Source of the DNA: Ceratotherium simum simum
Lineage: Eukaryota > Chordata > Mammalia > Perissodactyla > Rhinocerotidae
Direction: 5' to 3'
DNA: 64,000 nt
NCBI RefSeq assembly: GCF_000283155.1
Contig: NW_004454159.1
Span: 20,221,253 to 20,285,252, forward strand
Shown: positions 48,059-60,180 of the stretch, piece by piece
Numbering within the stretch: position 1 is the stretch's first letter
Layout of the letters: each line of letters opens with the position of its first letter
Notes under the pieces: generated by a model
Told to the model about the DNA's origin: nothing
The model's database searches: none
Seen by the model: only the letters and a program-made list of their open reading frames with translations
Program-made: the position numbers and the translations under genes

Positions 48059-50047
48059 TATAATGTCCTTTTTTGATGTGCTGTTTTCAATCTCTGTAGC
48101 CAGGAGGTGGAGCATTTATTTCACTTCGCTTAAAACAGAACTTATTTTAAATTATTTATTATATATAGAATATAAATTAAATTATTTTATTTAGAAACTT
48201 TTAGCTATGTCAGAATTCCACAAAAGAAGCAGGAGCGTTCTTTGTATTGCTTCCTTTATTCTTACTCTATGACTGGTAGTAGAAAAAATAGCCAGATTGA
48301 AATCCTTAAAAATTTAAAAAGTTGGCCTTTCAGATTGTAGAGACCTCCTGGGTTAAAAAAAAAAAAGAAAATAGTGGCCCCATAGTGAAATGCTCACAAT
48401 AGGCACGATTGTGCTAGCCCCTCAAGTCCCGGGGTTCACTAATTACCCTTTAATGAGGTCAGTCTGCCCGGCTTTTTCCCTACCTTGGGAGGAAAAGCAC
48501 ACAAGACAGTTGGAGTTCAAGTGGATCTTGCTGTATTTGCAACTTAGCATAACTGCTTTGAAGGCCCCCAGGGTGCTTAATTGGGGCTGGGCATTTTTGT
48601 TTTGGGGGAGACTACACATGACTCCCCATTGTGCGTGTAGAAGCCACTGTGCATCTTGGAAGCATTACATGCTTTTGTTGATGGCACATACTTTTATAAA
48701 CTCCAGATGAGCTTATTGCCTTTTAACCATTGGGAGCACTAAATAATGGAAGAACCTAGAAGTCTCTGGGTTGGGTAGCCGCCAAACAGTTAAAAAAAAA
48801 AAAAAAAAGGAATGAATGGTTTAATTGTAGAGCAAACCATTTGTTTACAGATTAAGATTTACTTGGTCACCAAATCCTATGGACCTGGAGGTAGAAGAAT
48901 GAGGCCATAAGGTATAGGAATTGAATGCCCAGTGTTATGTTGTGTGATCATGCTCAGCTGTTTTTATCCATTTTCACAAAAGAATGAGCTGTTCAGTGGT
49001 GAGAACGGCCTGGCCAAGTGTACTTCTGTAAAGAGAGAGGGGAGGAAGGCGAGGCAGGTTGTCATTTCTTTGCTGCCTGGTCAGGAAGCTAAAAACTTAA
49101 GGTTCTTCCAACTGAGAGAGGGGCGATGGCTGTTGCTGAATTTCCATTTGTTCAGATAAGGAGGAGTGGTGGTGGTGGTGTCGGCAGTGGAGGTAGGGAG
49201 TAAAAATTAGAAAGAAGGTGTGTGGGAAAGGGGGTGGTTGGTGGAGAGCCTTTGTTAAGTGGCCCTAGACAATGCATTCTCTTGAATAATTGGGACCGTT
49301 TACAGAAATTCCCCACTATTTCATTAGTTAGTGGCCATGGTACTGAATAGAGAAGAACTCTCCAGCAACAGCAGGGAAGTGGTATAGCAGTTTAGGGGGG
49401 AAGATCTGTTGCCTGGCAGCCAGAATTTCAGGATGTCTTTTTTTTTTAAGGACTAGATTATATCTAACAGTAGAGGACGTTTGTTCCCATTGTAGTTTGT
49501 CCTTCTAATCCTTTTATGAATAATAGGCTTAAGGAAATCACTAGCGAAGTGTTTTCTAGAAGTATCATTTTGAACACTCCCCAGTTCACTGTTGTTATTT
49601 GTCCATTAATCTTCTTGGGAGTGAAACTCTATCTCAGAGTGCTCTTCTGTGTATAAACTGTCACCCTAATGATAACTCAGGATACTTACAAGTATTGTTT
49701 CTACGTGATGTTCTTGTAGTCTGTTTGGCCGTGAAAAAGCCCATTCCTTCTGTAACATTAAAATTGTTTGTTACTTGATGTGTATTTGATAAATTGAACT
49801 TTTAAATATGTTAAGTTGGCTTAACATGATCTTGTTTTGTTTTTTTTCCTAAGTTCTGGTATTATTATTTTGGTATCATGATCCTTTTGAAATGGCTTGA
49901 TTCTTTGAGTCTAAATCTTGGCTGATAGCTTCATTTTACAGATCTGTTTCTTTTGGGGGGTGGTGAGCAACAGGAGGATTGTAGGAATGGGGGAGCAAAG
50001 AGATACAGTTCCGAATGGTTTCAGCCTTGTCAAACTAGTGACTTTTT
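48059..50047 (+). other. intron, no discrete feature seen
   Basis: Unique intronic sequence with a few A-runs and a GGT-rich patch near 49168. No repeat family or gene is recognised. Confidence 0.4.
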
Positions 50048-50253
50048 TTTTTTAATTTTTATTTGTTTATTTTTTCCCCCAAAGCCCCAGTAGATAGTTG
50101 TATGTCATAGTTGCACAGCCTTCTAGTTGCTGTATGTGGGACGCGGCCCCAGCGTGGCCGGACAAGCGGCGCGTCGGTGCGCGCCCAGGATCCGAACCCA
50201 GGCCGCCAGCAGTGGAGCGCGCTCACTTAACCGCTAAGCCACGGGGCCGGCCC
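50048..50253 (-). mobile_element. ERE SINE (ERE1-like, young)
   Basis: No tail unit, B box GGATCCGAACCCAGGC and head CACGGGGCCGGCCC. A perfect 15-base duplication AAACTAGTGACTTTT on both sides indicates recent insertion. Antisense to ZNF608. Confidence 0.95.
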
Positions 50254-53200
50254 AAACTAGTGACTTTTCACTGTTCATTCTGGATGCTTTTCTATTATTA
50301 TTTTCTATATTAGTCAAGAAAGAGACTGGTTTTTATTTCTGTGAGCATCCAACATATTTTTAAAACTTCAAACTTTTAAATCTCATAAAATTTAGCACTG
50401 TTGTAGTCACTAAGTAGATTAAATTCATGTAAATAGATTTTATTAAAAATCATGCAAAAAAAAAATCATGTTTTACCAAAGAAGTAAGTCCCTAAATTTG
50501 ATTTCTTTGGGTGTTGTTTGACTGTTAATGTGTGCTCAAGCTAGATTTACTTACCAAACCAAAACAAAAGTACAAAGATAAAAAACATAGCTCATGTTAG
50601 TATTTATGACAGCCTACAGGCTTTGCAAGCTTGAAATCTCTTTACAGTTTTAATCCCTCCTGGAAAGAAAGTTTTTTTTTTATCCAATTGTCAGTGCCTC
50701 CACAATGTGAATGCTTCTGAGGGTTTTAAAAACCCCCTAAACATACTAGATATTTCAGTGAGTTTAGCCTGTGTTTACTTGTACCTAAAGCACGGGGAAT
50801 CAGTGCTGAGCTTCCTGTGTGTTAACATGGGTTCCCCTTGTCTCAGGTTCGTCCTCTCTAACCTGTTCTATATACTGTGTAAGTGGATGCTTTTTGTTGA
50901 CCATATGAAACGTGAAAGGAAAAATGCTAACCTTTTAAAGATGCTCTGAAAATGATTTTATAAACCTGCTTACACCAAAAGTCTAGTACTTTCTATTTTA
51001 GCTCAAATTAAAGGCTTAACGTCTTTGAAAGGCTAGCATATGACTCCATAAGCCTGTTATAAATTCAGGTACATTATTTTCTTGTAAAAACCAGTGTTTT
51101 CCACTTACCTGGAGTTAGTACAGCTGCAGAGTTACTTCCAGCAGTTAATCCTCTCCAGTTTTAGATTGATAGAAGTTCTGTAATGTGTACAGCTATTTAC
51201 TTACTGGTGATTAGATGACAACACGAAATCACTTGCCCTTGTTGGATTTCAGCTCTCTGAGTATACTGAATCTTAAACACGTTGAATTTTCCTTTTCTGA
51301 CACTTATAGTGAAATCTGCAGAGGTTCAAAGACTTTAGAACTAGAAAAATCTAGAGAATGCCCAGTGTATTCAAATCACATTTTTACTAGTGTTCGACAC
51401 ATAGATACAGATCTCATCAAATCACCTTGAGCAGCTTGTCAGCACACACTAGTAGTAGGGGGAAGTTAAATGGTGGTGGAAAAATAGGTACTGTTTCATC
51501 TTTTGTCTATAAAATAAATTCTGAAAGGTTTTTGAAGAATTTCATTTTGGATGTGTTGTAACTCGCTTCTGGATCTAAAGAGTAGTACTAACTGTACACA
51601 TATTCTGTGGAGGGAGGTATAGTTGCCTCTGTGTTATTTGAGCTTGAATGTGCGTGCATAATTGGAGAGATTATTGGAGAGAGAGTGTTTTGCTGTGGTA
51701 GATGTGGTTTAAATCCTAGCACTGAGCATACCATTTACTTTCTCAGCTTACCCACAAAATCTGTGACTAATTTAGTGAATGTGAAGATTTTAGTCCAGAT
51801 GGTTAGGTTTAATTGTAAAAACTGGAAAGATTTCAAAGTACCCTTTGGGGGAGTGCGGGAAACAACTAAACAACAAAAAAGAAAGAAAAGTAAGTCACTA
51901 AATACAGCATATTTGTATATTATATATTTATGAACACAGACATATATACTTAAACATATATATATGTATGTGTATATAGTCAAAGCTTGAAGAATTTATT
52001 ATACCAGTCAGCATGGATAGGATCAAGAGGAGAAGTGATTTTTAATGTTTAACGATTTAGTATTGTCTGTTTAAAGTGTTTCCTAATATGTGTGTGTTTG
52101 GCCTTTCCTGGGCTCAGACTAGGTTTCTGTCACCCACTAATCCTGGTTAAAGAGCATTGGCAGTTACCTCATCAAACCTCAGGGAAATACTGCTCTTGCC
52201 TGGGCCTTCGGGTGTCCCCTCGCTGTGGTGCTCCCTGAGGCCTGGGCCAGCCTGCTCCTCTGAAACTGCAGCTGTGAAGCTCAGGGAGGAAGTCAGCTTA
52301 CAGAAAGGGGCAGTTAAATGGTGATTAGTGCTGTGGAAGGATGATCTTCCTTTTCAGCATCCATTTATTTTTCACAGTTCTTGCATTTGATGGTCATGCT
52401 AGAATGAGTACATAATCTGAGTTGATGCTTTTAGAGCTGCTTAAGACCATCTTCTTGTTGCTTCCTCTGCAGATCCGAGTTTACGGGATAGAAATTGGCC
52501 CCTCCTCTGTGGTTGGGACATGGCTGACCTAAATCTTGGGCCAATAAATTAGCTTTGAAGTTGGTAGGCTAATAGGGCTCTATAGCGAACTTTATTTGTA
52601 TTACCTGGAATTATAAGGAGAGACAGAGGGAAGAAGAGTAACGTATCACGGACAGAAGGTTAGACCGTGGGGCTTTTGATACGATCTGCTTTGTTCCAGT
52701 ATAATGGCGGGGGTTTATGGCATAGTGATCTACAGGGCAAGCATATGCACACATTTCTTTCACAGGCATGGAAATATGTCCAAATATTTATATATAAACA
52801 CATTTCATAATATTCAGAAAATGTAGAGAAATGAGTTACATTTATATGTGCTATACCTACCGTATATCCATTGCTTTAATACCTGATTATTGAGCCCTCA
52901 CTATTTTAAAATGGCACAAGGAATAAGCTTGAGGTTATTTCCACGGTAAGGAAGGTAAGCAGTAGGCTTGCCGTGTTGGGCAGATTTTCACATTATGGAA
53001 AACCTGTATAATATAGGCCAAGAGAAGGTGCTTCCTGAGGAGGAGTAAGTGTAGATCTTTGAGGCTGTTATCGTCCGCAGCATGGGAGGGCAAGATAAAC
53101 AAAAAGGTCAGCCACCCCAGAGCAGAGTGGACTTTGCTTTGATTCCCTTGGCTAAGTTCCTTTTAAAAATATCTTTCTTTTACCTTCTGATATCTCCCTA

Positions 53201-54499
53201 TCTGCTTTGGGCCTAATTTTTCTCCACTTATCAAGAGCATTGCCCTCTGCTAACAATCCATTGAATGACCCTTAAGGTTATTTTAAGATGGTGCCACTAC
53301 CTCATTGTCAGTAGACTTCTAAATGCCCGGGGAATGGAGCTCAAACATAGGGACTCTCTGGTAGGAGGAAGGGCAGGAGAGCTTTCTTGGTGTCTTAATG
53401 ACACCTTTTGGGCAGTCGTCTTTTCTGCCCTAAAAACTGGTTTTCTGTAAAGCTGGTTTTGGAGAGAACCTCTTCTGTAGATGTTTCTTAAGATATTTGA
53501 AGCTGGCAACAAAGGTGTAAGGGATGAGGTTGAGGCAGGGTCTGACGTGGCTTTCCCCCCCCACCCCCCCCCGATTTCACAGTGGATTTTGTAAGAGACT
53601 TCTACAACTAATGTAAGGAGTGAGGTTCAAATAGGGACCTGATAGGCAAATGAGATCCTGAGGATTGATACTGCCATTAAGTTGTGGGGTGAGTCAGACT
53701 TGAGAGTAGTATAAATGTCATTTATTTCTATTTTCCATATTTGTTAATGTATTTACATATACATGTACATTTATATTAGTTGTGTTTTCTTCAACTGCAC
53801 GTTTCTAATCTACCTGATGAATTTGATTTGAGGAATAGAAATAACGTGCATCACTGAAAAGATCTGTGAGGGCAGCTGTACAAGGTCAAGGCTATTGGAA
53901 TTCTAAGGACAAAAGTCAGAAAGATAATGGGTGATAAACTCACCAGTGTACCTCTCTACTCTTCTCAGTTCACCACAGACCAGAGTTCCCCATAGTTTGT
54001 ACAAACAGTGATACCTTTTATTTTTTCTGAAGCCTTGACGTGGAGCAAGGAGAGGGTTTTAGGGCTGACAGAGCACACGGTTGTGTATTCTTTCTGTTGG
54101 AAATCCTGGTGCATTTTAGGACACAGTGGAGAAGAGATTCATTGGAAAAATGGAGTAGATGATTTGTCTACTTATTGAGAATCTCTTCTCTTGACATTTC
54201 TTTAAGACCTTTGACTCTAGGAACTGAGCCTAAGAGATGAAGTTGAAGCAGGGTCTGATGCAGCTATGGTTTTGAAGCCCAATTACAGGGTAGAGAGCTG
54301 CTTCAAGTGTAAACTTGAGATGGGAGAGAAAGAACAGATTCAGCAGCTGGCGCTGACTTGAGGGAAACCAAATCCTGTTCTCCTGATTGATTGGATGTCT
54401 GTACTTTTTTCTGGACGTGCTTCCTAGTCTCTCTTGGCTGACTGCAAATGCTGTTAAATCCACCCAGATGATACACACGGAATAATCTGGACAGACCAT
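50254..54499 (+). other. intron, no discrete gene seen
   Basis: Mostly unique. It includes a TA/TG-rich patch at 51905-51980, a GC-richer stretch at 52110-52290 and a C-run at 53555-53573. No gene is supported. Confidence 0.4.
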
Positions 54500-54572
54500 G
54501 TCCAGATTGGATTGGGAGTTGGGCGCAGGCCAGATCACGCAGGGCCTTGTAGGCAGGCCATGACAGAGTTTG

Positions 54573-54817
54573 GATTTTTTTTTGTGAGGAGGACCAGCCC
54601 TGAGCTAACATACAATGCCAATCCTCCTCTTTTTTGCTGAGGAAGACTGGCCCTGGGCTAACATCCGTGCCCATCTTCCTCCACTTTATATGGGATGCCG
54701 CCACAGCATGACTTGCCAGGCAGTGCCTCGGTGCGCGCCCGGGATCCGAACCGGTGAACCCCTGGCCACCGCAGCGGAGCGCGCACACTTAACCACTTGC
54801 GCCACCAGGCCAGCCCC
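54573..54817 (-). mobile_element. ERE SINE inside L2
   Basis: Tail units, CTTTATATGGGATGCC, B box GGGATCCGAACC and head CAGGCCAGCCC. The duplication CAGAGTTTGGATTTT / CAGAGTTTGCATTTT flanks it, and L2 continues on both sides. Confidence 0.92.
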
Positions 54818-55567
54818 CAGAGTTTGCATTTTAATCTGAATATGAGAAACCTTTACAGAATTTGGAATAAGAGAGTGACATGATTTGATTTGTTTCTAAA
54901 AACTTGCTCGATTGCTCTGTGGAGAATTGACTGTAGAGAGGCAAGAAGAGAAATAGGGAAATCAGTGACAGGACTTTTTCAGCAATCCTGGCAAGACAGG
55001 ATAGATTTCTTTGGTAGTCATGGAGGTGGTGAGAAGTGCTCTCATTGTCTAAGGTAATGAAGACAGGACTTGGATATAGAGTTGTGAGAGAATGAGAATT
55101 AAGGATGACATCTAGAATTTTTGGGGTGGGTGGAATCGAGAGTTGGGACACACTTTTGATGTACGCCATGGCTGCCAAGTGACGATGCTCAATTGGATGG
55201 CCAGTGCTGGAGGCATAGATTGGAGAAAGTGGGTCTATATGTGGGCTTTCAAGTTGTGGGGCTGGAAGAAGTCACCTAGAGAGTGTAGTTGGAAAAGATG
55301 AGGGCCCAGGGCTGATCCACGGAGCATTAGGGGGAGCCAATACTGCGTCCATTGAGGAGGAAGAAAACCCAACCAGTCTAGTGTTTCTGGAAAGCAAGTG
55401 AAGAAATTCTAGCAAAGAGGGTGAAATCAGATGTGTCAAATGCTGCTAAGAAGTCAGGTTAATTGGAATTGACTCCTGACTTTGGAAGGATGACTGTTGT
55501 TGGTGATCTTAACACAAGTGGTCCTGGGGTGAGGGATAGGGATGGAGGGAATACAAGTCTGACTGGA

Positions 55568-55808
55568 GGGCCCGGCCCAGTGGTGTAGTGGTTAAGTTCA
55601 TGCACTCTGCTTCAGCGGCCCCGGGTTCGCAGGTTCGAATCCCAGGCGCAGCCCAAGGCACTGCTCATCAAGGTATGCTGTGGAAGTGTTCCACATATAA
55701 AGTAGAGGAAGATGGGCACAGATGTTAGCTCAGAGTCAGTCTTCCTCAGGAAAAAGAGGAAGATTGGCAACAGATGTTAGCTCATGGCCAATCTTCCTCA
55801 GCAAGAAA
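55568..55808 (+). mobile_element. ERE SINE inside L2
   Basis: Head GGGCCCGGCCCAGTGGTGTA, B-box-like GGTTCGAATCCC, two tail units and an A-rich end. Duplication AAGTCTGACTGGAG / AAGTCTGATTGAAG. L2 resumes after it. Confidence 0.9.
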
Positions 55809-56384
55809 AAAAGTCTGATTGAAGTGCTTGGATTTTGTGTGGGAGATAAGGAAAACAGAACACGATGAGGATAGCATACTTTTCTTTCTGTAAGGGACAA
55901 CATGAGGTCAGGGAATATTTCTCTCTCATTTTTTAAAGTAGGGCACTCTAATAAATAGCCTGTTTGTATGCTGATGAGAATGATACAGGAGAGGGAGAGA
56001 AGCTCATCATACCAGAGAGAGAGGGGATAAGGTGCCCTGGAATAGGCATGGGGTTGGGGATGGGGAAGATCTGGTGCATGGGTACATCTGTGGGCCTCTA
56101 GACTTGGGACAGGTCCTCCATTGTAACAGGAGGAAAGTCAGAAAATAGGTACAGATGCAGGAGGGCTTGTAGGTTTTGTGGTGGAAAAAATCAGGAAGTT
56201 TTCATTTTTATCATTTGTGCAGGATATTGTTGCTATGTTAAGGGATTCTTTTTAATACAGATATTGTGGACAATTAAATATGCATTTCTTCATTCATTCC
56301 CTTCCTCCTCCTACAGTCTAGAGAGATTTGACTATTTTGTGTTCTGACAATAGAAATATTAGAAAGGGGGAGGTGTCAATGCAG

Positions 56385-56900
56385 GCCTCAATTTATTTTC
56401 GTTCATTCCTTTATTATTGTTTCACTCAGCAAATATTTTTTGAATCCTGATTATATGCCAAGCACAGTCTGGGGCCTGGAGATACAATTGTGAACAAAGT
56501 CTCTGCTCTCATGGAGCTTATATTCTAGTTTATTCTGGAAAAGTATACTTTGGCTGGTGTTAAGTGCTGTAAGAGAGAATCAAGCAGGAGGAGGTGGTAG
56601 AGAGGGATGGTGGGAAAGGAGAGTTTATATTATTTATGTTTGAGTAGGGACCTGATACACAGTGAGCAGGAGCCATTTGTGCCCCTGGGGAGAGAACTTT
56701 CTACATGAAGGATACAGCCTGTGTACAAGCCCTGGAGTGTGTTGGTGTGTTCAAGGAGACACCAGGGTGGCTTGAGCTGAATGAGGGACGAGAAGAGTGC
56801 AAGGAGATGAAGTCCAAGAAGGAGCATGAGGCCAGGCTCCAGGGAGCTGTGAAGAACCAAGCGAGACTCAGAGATGGGAGGGATTGGGAGGTTTGAGCAG
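56385..56900 (-). mobile_element. second L2 LINE, 3' end
   Basis: The + strand starts with TTTCACTCAGCAAATATTTT and continues CATGGAGCTTATATTCTAGT and GTTAAGTGCTGTAAGAGAGA, the antisense of the L2 3' end. It is a separate copy because it restarts at the 3' terminus. Confidence 0.75.
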
Positions 56901-57473
56901 GGGAGGGCCAGGCTCTGACTTATGTTATAGTAGGATCTCAGTGTGTGGAAACCTACCCTAAGCTTACCTTCTGGCTGTATTCCTCAAGTCTTTTTATTGC
57001 ATTCTGGTTTCTAAGTGGTTAAGGGAAATGGAGGTGTTATCTTTTGTGAATTGTCTCAGCTGCTTTCAGGTGCAAGATTGTAAATTTCAAGTTTTTTTTT
57101 TCAGTGTGGACAAAATGGTACCTTCCTCAAAAGACATTAAAAAGAGACTATTACAAGAGAAAAGAAAGAAAAAAAAAAAGAAAAAGAGACTATTAGTTTC
57201 CCCAGAGCAAATGTTTTCCAGGGGTCTCGAGTGTGTGTATAATGTGCTGTTGTAGTTATATAGTCGATAGTTATTAAAATTATGAACAAGAGAAATTTAG
57301 AAAGATGAAGTAATAGCATAGATAGAAATCCCAGTCTTTTTTTCCTTGCACCCCACTGGATCTCTGCATAGTTCCTGGGAATTTAACATGCCTCCTACTT
57401 TGGCGACTGGTCTAGAGCCCCGAGAAACTAGTTGCGTTTATTAAAAATAGTTTCTAATTGACTTTTTTTTTTA

Positions 57474-57746
57474 ATGTTCGTGTTTTTTTTTCTTTTTTGA
57501 GGAAGATTGGCCCTGAGCTAACATCTGTTGCCAATCTTCCTCCTTTTTTCCTTTTTTCTCCTCAAAGCCCCAGTAGATAGTTGTATGTAATAGTTGTACA
57601 TCCTTCTAAGTTGCTCTATGGGGGAGGCTGCCTCAGTATGGCTTGATGAGCGGTGAGTAGGTCCGCACCCAGGATCTGAACTGGTGAGCCCTGGGCCGCA
57701 GAAGTGGAGTGCGCTAACTTAACCGCTATGCCACCGGGCAGGCCCC
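57474..57746 (-). mobile_element. ERE SINE (one tail unit)
   Basis: T-run, one tail unit, CCCCAGTAGATAGTTGTATG, a degraded B box GGATCTGAACTGG and head CGGGCAGGCCCC. The flanks share TTGAC followed by a T-run. Antisense to ZNF608. Confidence 0.9.
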
Positions 57747-57759
57747 TTGACTTTTTTTT

Positions 57760-59030
57760 TTTTTTAAATAAAAAAAGCAGTACATGAATCTGTAAAAGTT
57801 CAAACTGTACTATAATATTATATAATGAAAAGTAGGTTTTACTTTCCCCTTAGACTTGCTCCTCAGAGCCAGCTACTTTTTACAGTTTTGTATGTCTTTC
57901 CTGAAATAGTCTCCATATGTTCAAGCATAGATATTTATATTTCTTGTTTCCTTATACAGATCAGAACATATTAAAGAATCTGGTCTGCGCCTTGCTCTTT
58001 TCACATACCTGTGTGTCTTCGATATCATATGTTCCCTTTCTACCTTCGCTGCCATAATTTATTTAACTGATCCTCTGCTGATAGCATTTAGGTGTTCCCA
58101 AGCTTTTTCAGTTACAAAATGCTCTTAAATTTCATACACATGCATTTCAAGATTTAACTGTTCCCAAACTTGATTGCATTAGTTTCTGTTGCTACCAACA
58201 ATGGAACATGAAATGCCTGTATTTCTACAATTTCACTAATACCAAAAAATTATAATTTTTTGGCTTTAATTGGCTAATCTGATAGGCATCCATTATTTTA
58301 TTTTATTTTTTTGTGAGGAGATCAGCCCTGTGCTAACATCTGCCAATCTTCCTCTTTTTTTTTTTTTGCTGAGGAAGACTGGCCCTGGGCTAACATCCGT
58401 GCCCATCTTCCTCCACTTTATATGGGATGCCGCCAGAGCATGGCTTGCCAAGCAGTGCATTGGTGCGCCCCTGGGATCCGAACTGGTGAACCCTGGGCCG
58501 CCGCAGCGGAGTGTGCGCACTTAACTGCTTGTGCCACCGGCCGGCCCCAGGAATCCATTATTTTAATTTGCCATTTTCATGTGTACAAGTCTTTTATTTT
58601 TCTACATATTGACAAATTTATAACTTCTGACATTTTGTGGTGAGTTGTTGGCTGTTATTGATTTTAAAGTATTTCAGTGTATATTAATTAAATACACTTT
58701 TTTTGTTGTGTTTTGCAAATATTTTTTCATGTGCTTGCAAATTTTTTCCCCAGCTCTACTTGTCTTTTGATTCTGTTTATGCTACTTTTTTTCCTGTGTA
58801 AATGTCTTAAATTGTGTAGGCAGGTTTATACTTCATTTCCTTTTATGACTTCTGGGTTTTATATTGGTGTAGGAAGACCTTTTTTTCTCCAAGATTATTA
58901 AAAAATTTTTTTTCTTGTACTACCTTCTGGTAGTTGACTATCTTTATAGTCTTCAATTGGAAGGTGAGTATGATTTTCATCTTACTGGTTTTTGGGGTCA
59001 TATTTCCATATAAATAATTTTTGATCCAAT
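57760..59030 (-). mobile_element. LINE-1 3' half (L1M type), split by an ERE
   Basis: Antisense L1 on the + strand: AAAGTTCAAACTGTACTATA, TAATTTATTTAACTGATCCT, TAATCTGATAGGCATCCATT, then after the ERE TTTGATTCTGTTTATGCTAC and TTTATGACTTCTGGGTTTTA. Old and frame-broken. Confidence 0.82.
58303..58548 (-). mobile_element. ERE SINE inside L1
   Basis: Tail units, CTTTATATGGGATGCC, B-box-like GGGATCCGAACTGG and head CCGGCCGGCCCC. Near-duplicate flanks AGGCATCCATTATTTTA / AGGAATCCATTATTTTA. Confidence 0.92.
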
Positions 59031-59059
59031 ATCCAAAATCCTTGAATCCTTAATTTAAA

Positions 59060-59230
59060 ACGTTGTTTCTTAATCAGAGCTGTGCATCTGAATCGTCTGA
59101 AGAGTGCTTAATTTTTTTCCTTTCCCCAAATACCCAGTCCCAGGTCCCCTGCCCCTATTCTGATTGTTCCCTCTACCAAGGGGGCTCCTTTGGGTGCATT
59201 TATAAAAAGCTTCAGATAGCTCATTTGAAG
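59060..59230 (-). mobile_element. possible MER5-type DNA transposon, degraded
   Basis: TTTCTTAATCAGAGCTGTGC and ATCTGAATCGTCTGAAGAGT resemble the MER5 end and internal sequence, but the rest is poorly preserved. Confidence 0.35.
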
Positions 59231-59789
59231 ATGTCTTTTTTTCTCTCAAAGGCAGATGTTAAGAATGGTTATTAGAATTTCCTGTGTTTTTTTTAAGGTT
59301 CTTTACAGAAAAATTACTGCAATATTGCTTTGAATATGACTTCAGTAAGGGTTTTACAGGTGGTTAATTAGTGTACCTGGTCAAATGGGAGATGGAGCAG
59401 GAAGAGCTAATGATTTGCAGCTTCAGCCCTAGGAATATTTATAGCCAGGTGACCCTTACTGGTGTTTCCCAGAATCCTAGAGCAGAGACATCCCTGCACA
59501 ATGAACTGCTTAAATAGTAAAGATGAGCCATGGCTTTGCTTAGTTAGCCATTTTGGTTTAGTAGCATGTGGATAATTGCCGTGGAGGCAGGTGGAAACGT
59601 TTTGGGAGTGTATAAAGCAGGCAGTTCTAAGTGTTACTGCTGTAGGTCTGATCTATGGAGGTCATCTCTTCTGGTCAGCTGGGCTTCAGAAAATTGCCAG
59701 CTTGCTCCCATGCCCTCTTATTCAGCAGAGCATAGCCTGCAAGTCCTGCTGACGTTGGCCTCATGTGGCCTTCAGGTAGATTGTTCCCT

Positions 59790-60180
59790 GTAGCAGGCCC
59801 TTTACTCCAGCTCCTGCCTTGGTCATGATCCAGGGCAGAAGCTCTGGAACTGGGAATTGGGTGACTGGGTCCCACTTGATGTTTTGGCGTTGACTTCTTT
59901 TATAACCCTGGGCAAAAGCCACTGTCTCTGGGTCTTAGTTTTTTCTTGGACTACTTTTTCTGAGTGTCCTTCCAGTTCCAAAAAGAGTTGTAATTTCCCT
60001 CACTCCTAGTTACTGTGCCAGAGACAAGTGTGTTGTGTCTATACCTCTCCTGTTTTGTTGCTATTATCTGTGAACACACGTTTCCCCTGCTAGCCTGAGA
60101 CCTTTGAGGGCATGGATGCCATCTTAACTTATTTTTATCTCCCTAGCACCTAGCACTGTGCCGGATTCTGTTTTAGTAGG
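59790..60180 (+). mobile_element. MIR-like and L2-like 3' fragments
   Basis: 59860-60000 resembles MIR (ATAACCCTGGGCAAAAGCCA, GTCTCTGGGTCTTAGTTTTT). 60090-60170 resembles an L2 3' end (CTGAGACCTTTGAGGGCATG, CTAGCACCTAGCACTGTGCC). Confidence 0.5.

Larger units (their letters stand above)
54500..56200 (-). mobile_element. L2 LINE ORF2 region, split by two EREs
   Basis: The + strand shows antisense L2 in order: CCAGATCACGCAGGGCCTTG, GAATTGACTGTAGAGAGGCA, TGGAGGTGGTGAGAAGTG, ATGTGTCAAATGCTGCTAAG and TTGTATGCTGATGAGAATGA. Two EREs interrupt it. Frames are broken. Confidence 0.8.

Noticed and set aside
47799..48194. A 131-codon forward frame
   Set aside because: It is mostly antisense ERE sequence plus flanking AT-rich DNA.
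54303..54788. A 161-codon minus-strand open frame
   Set aside because: Its N-terminal half is the ERE SINE translated and the rest is antisense-oriented L2 fossil.
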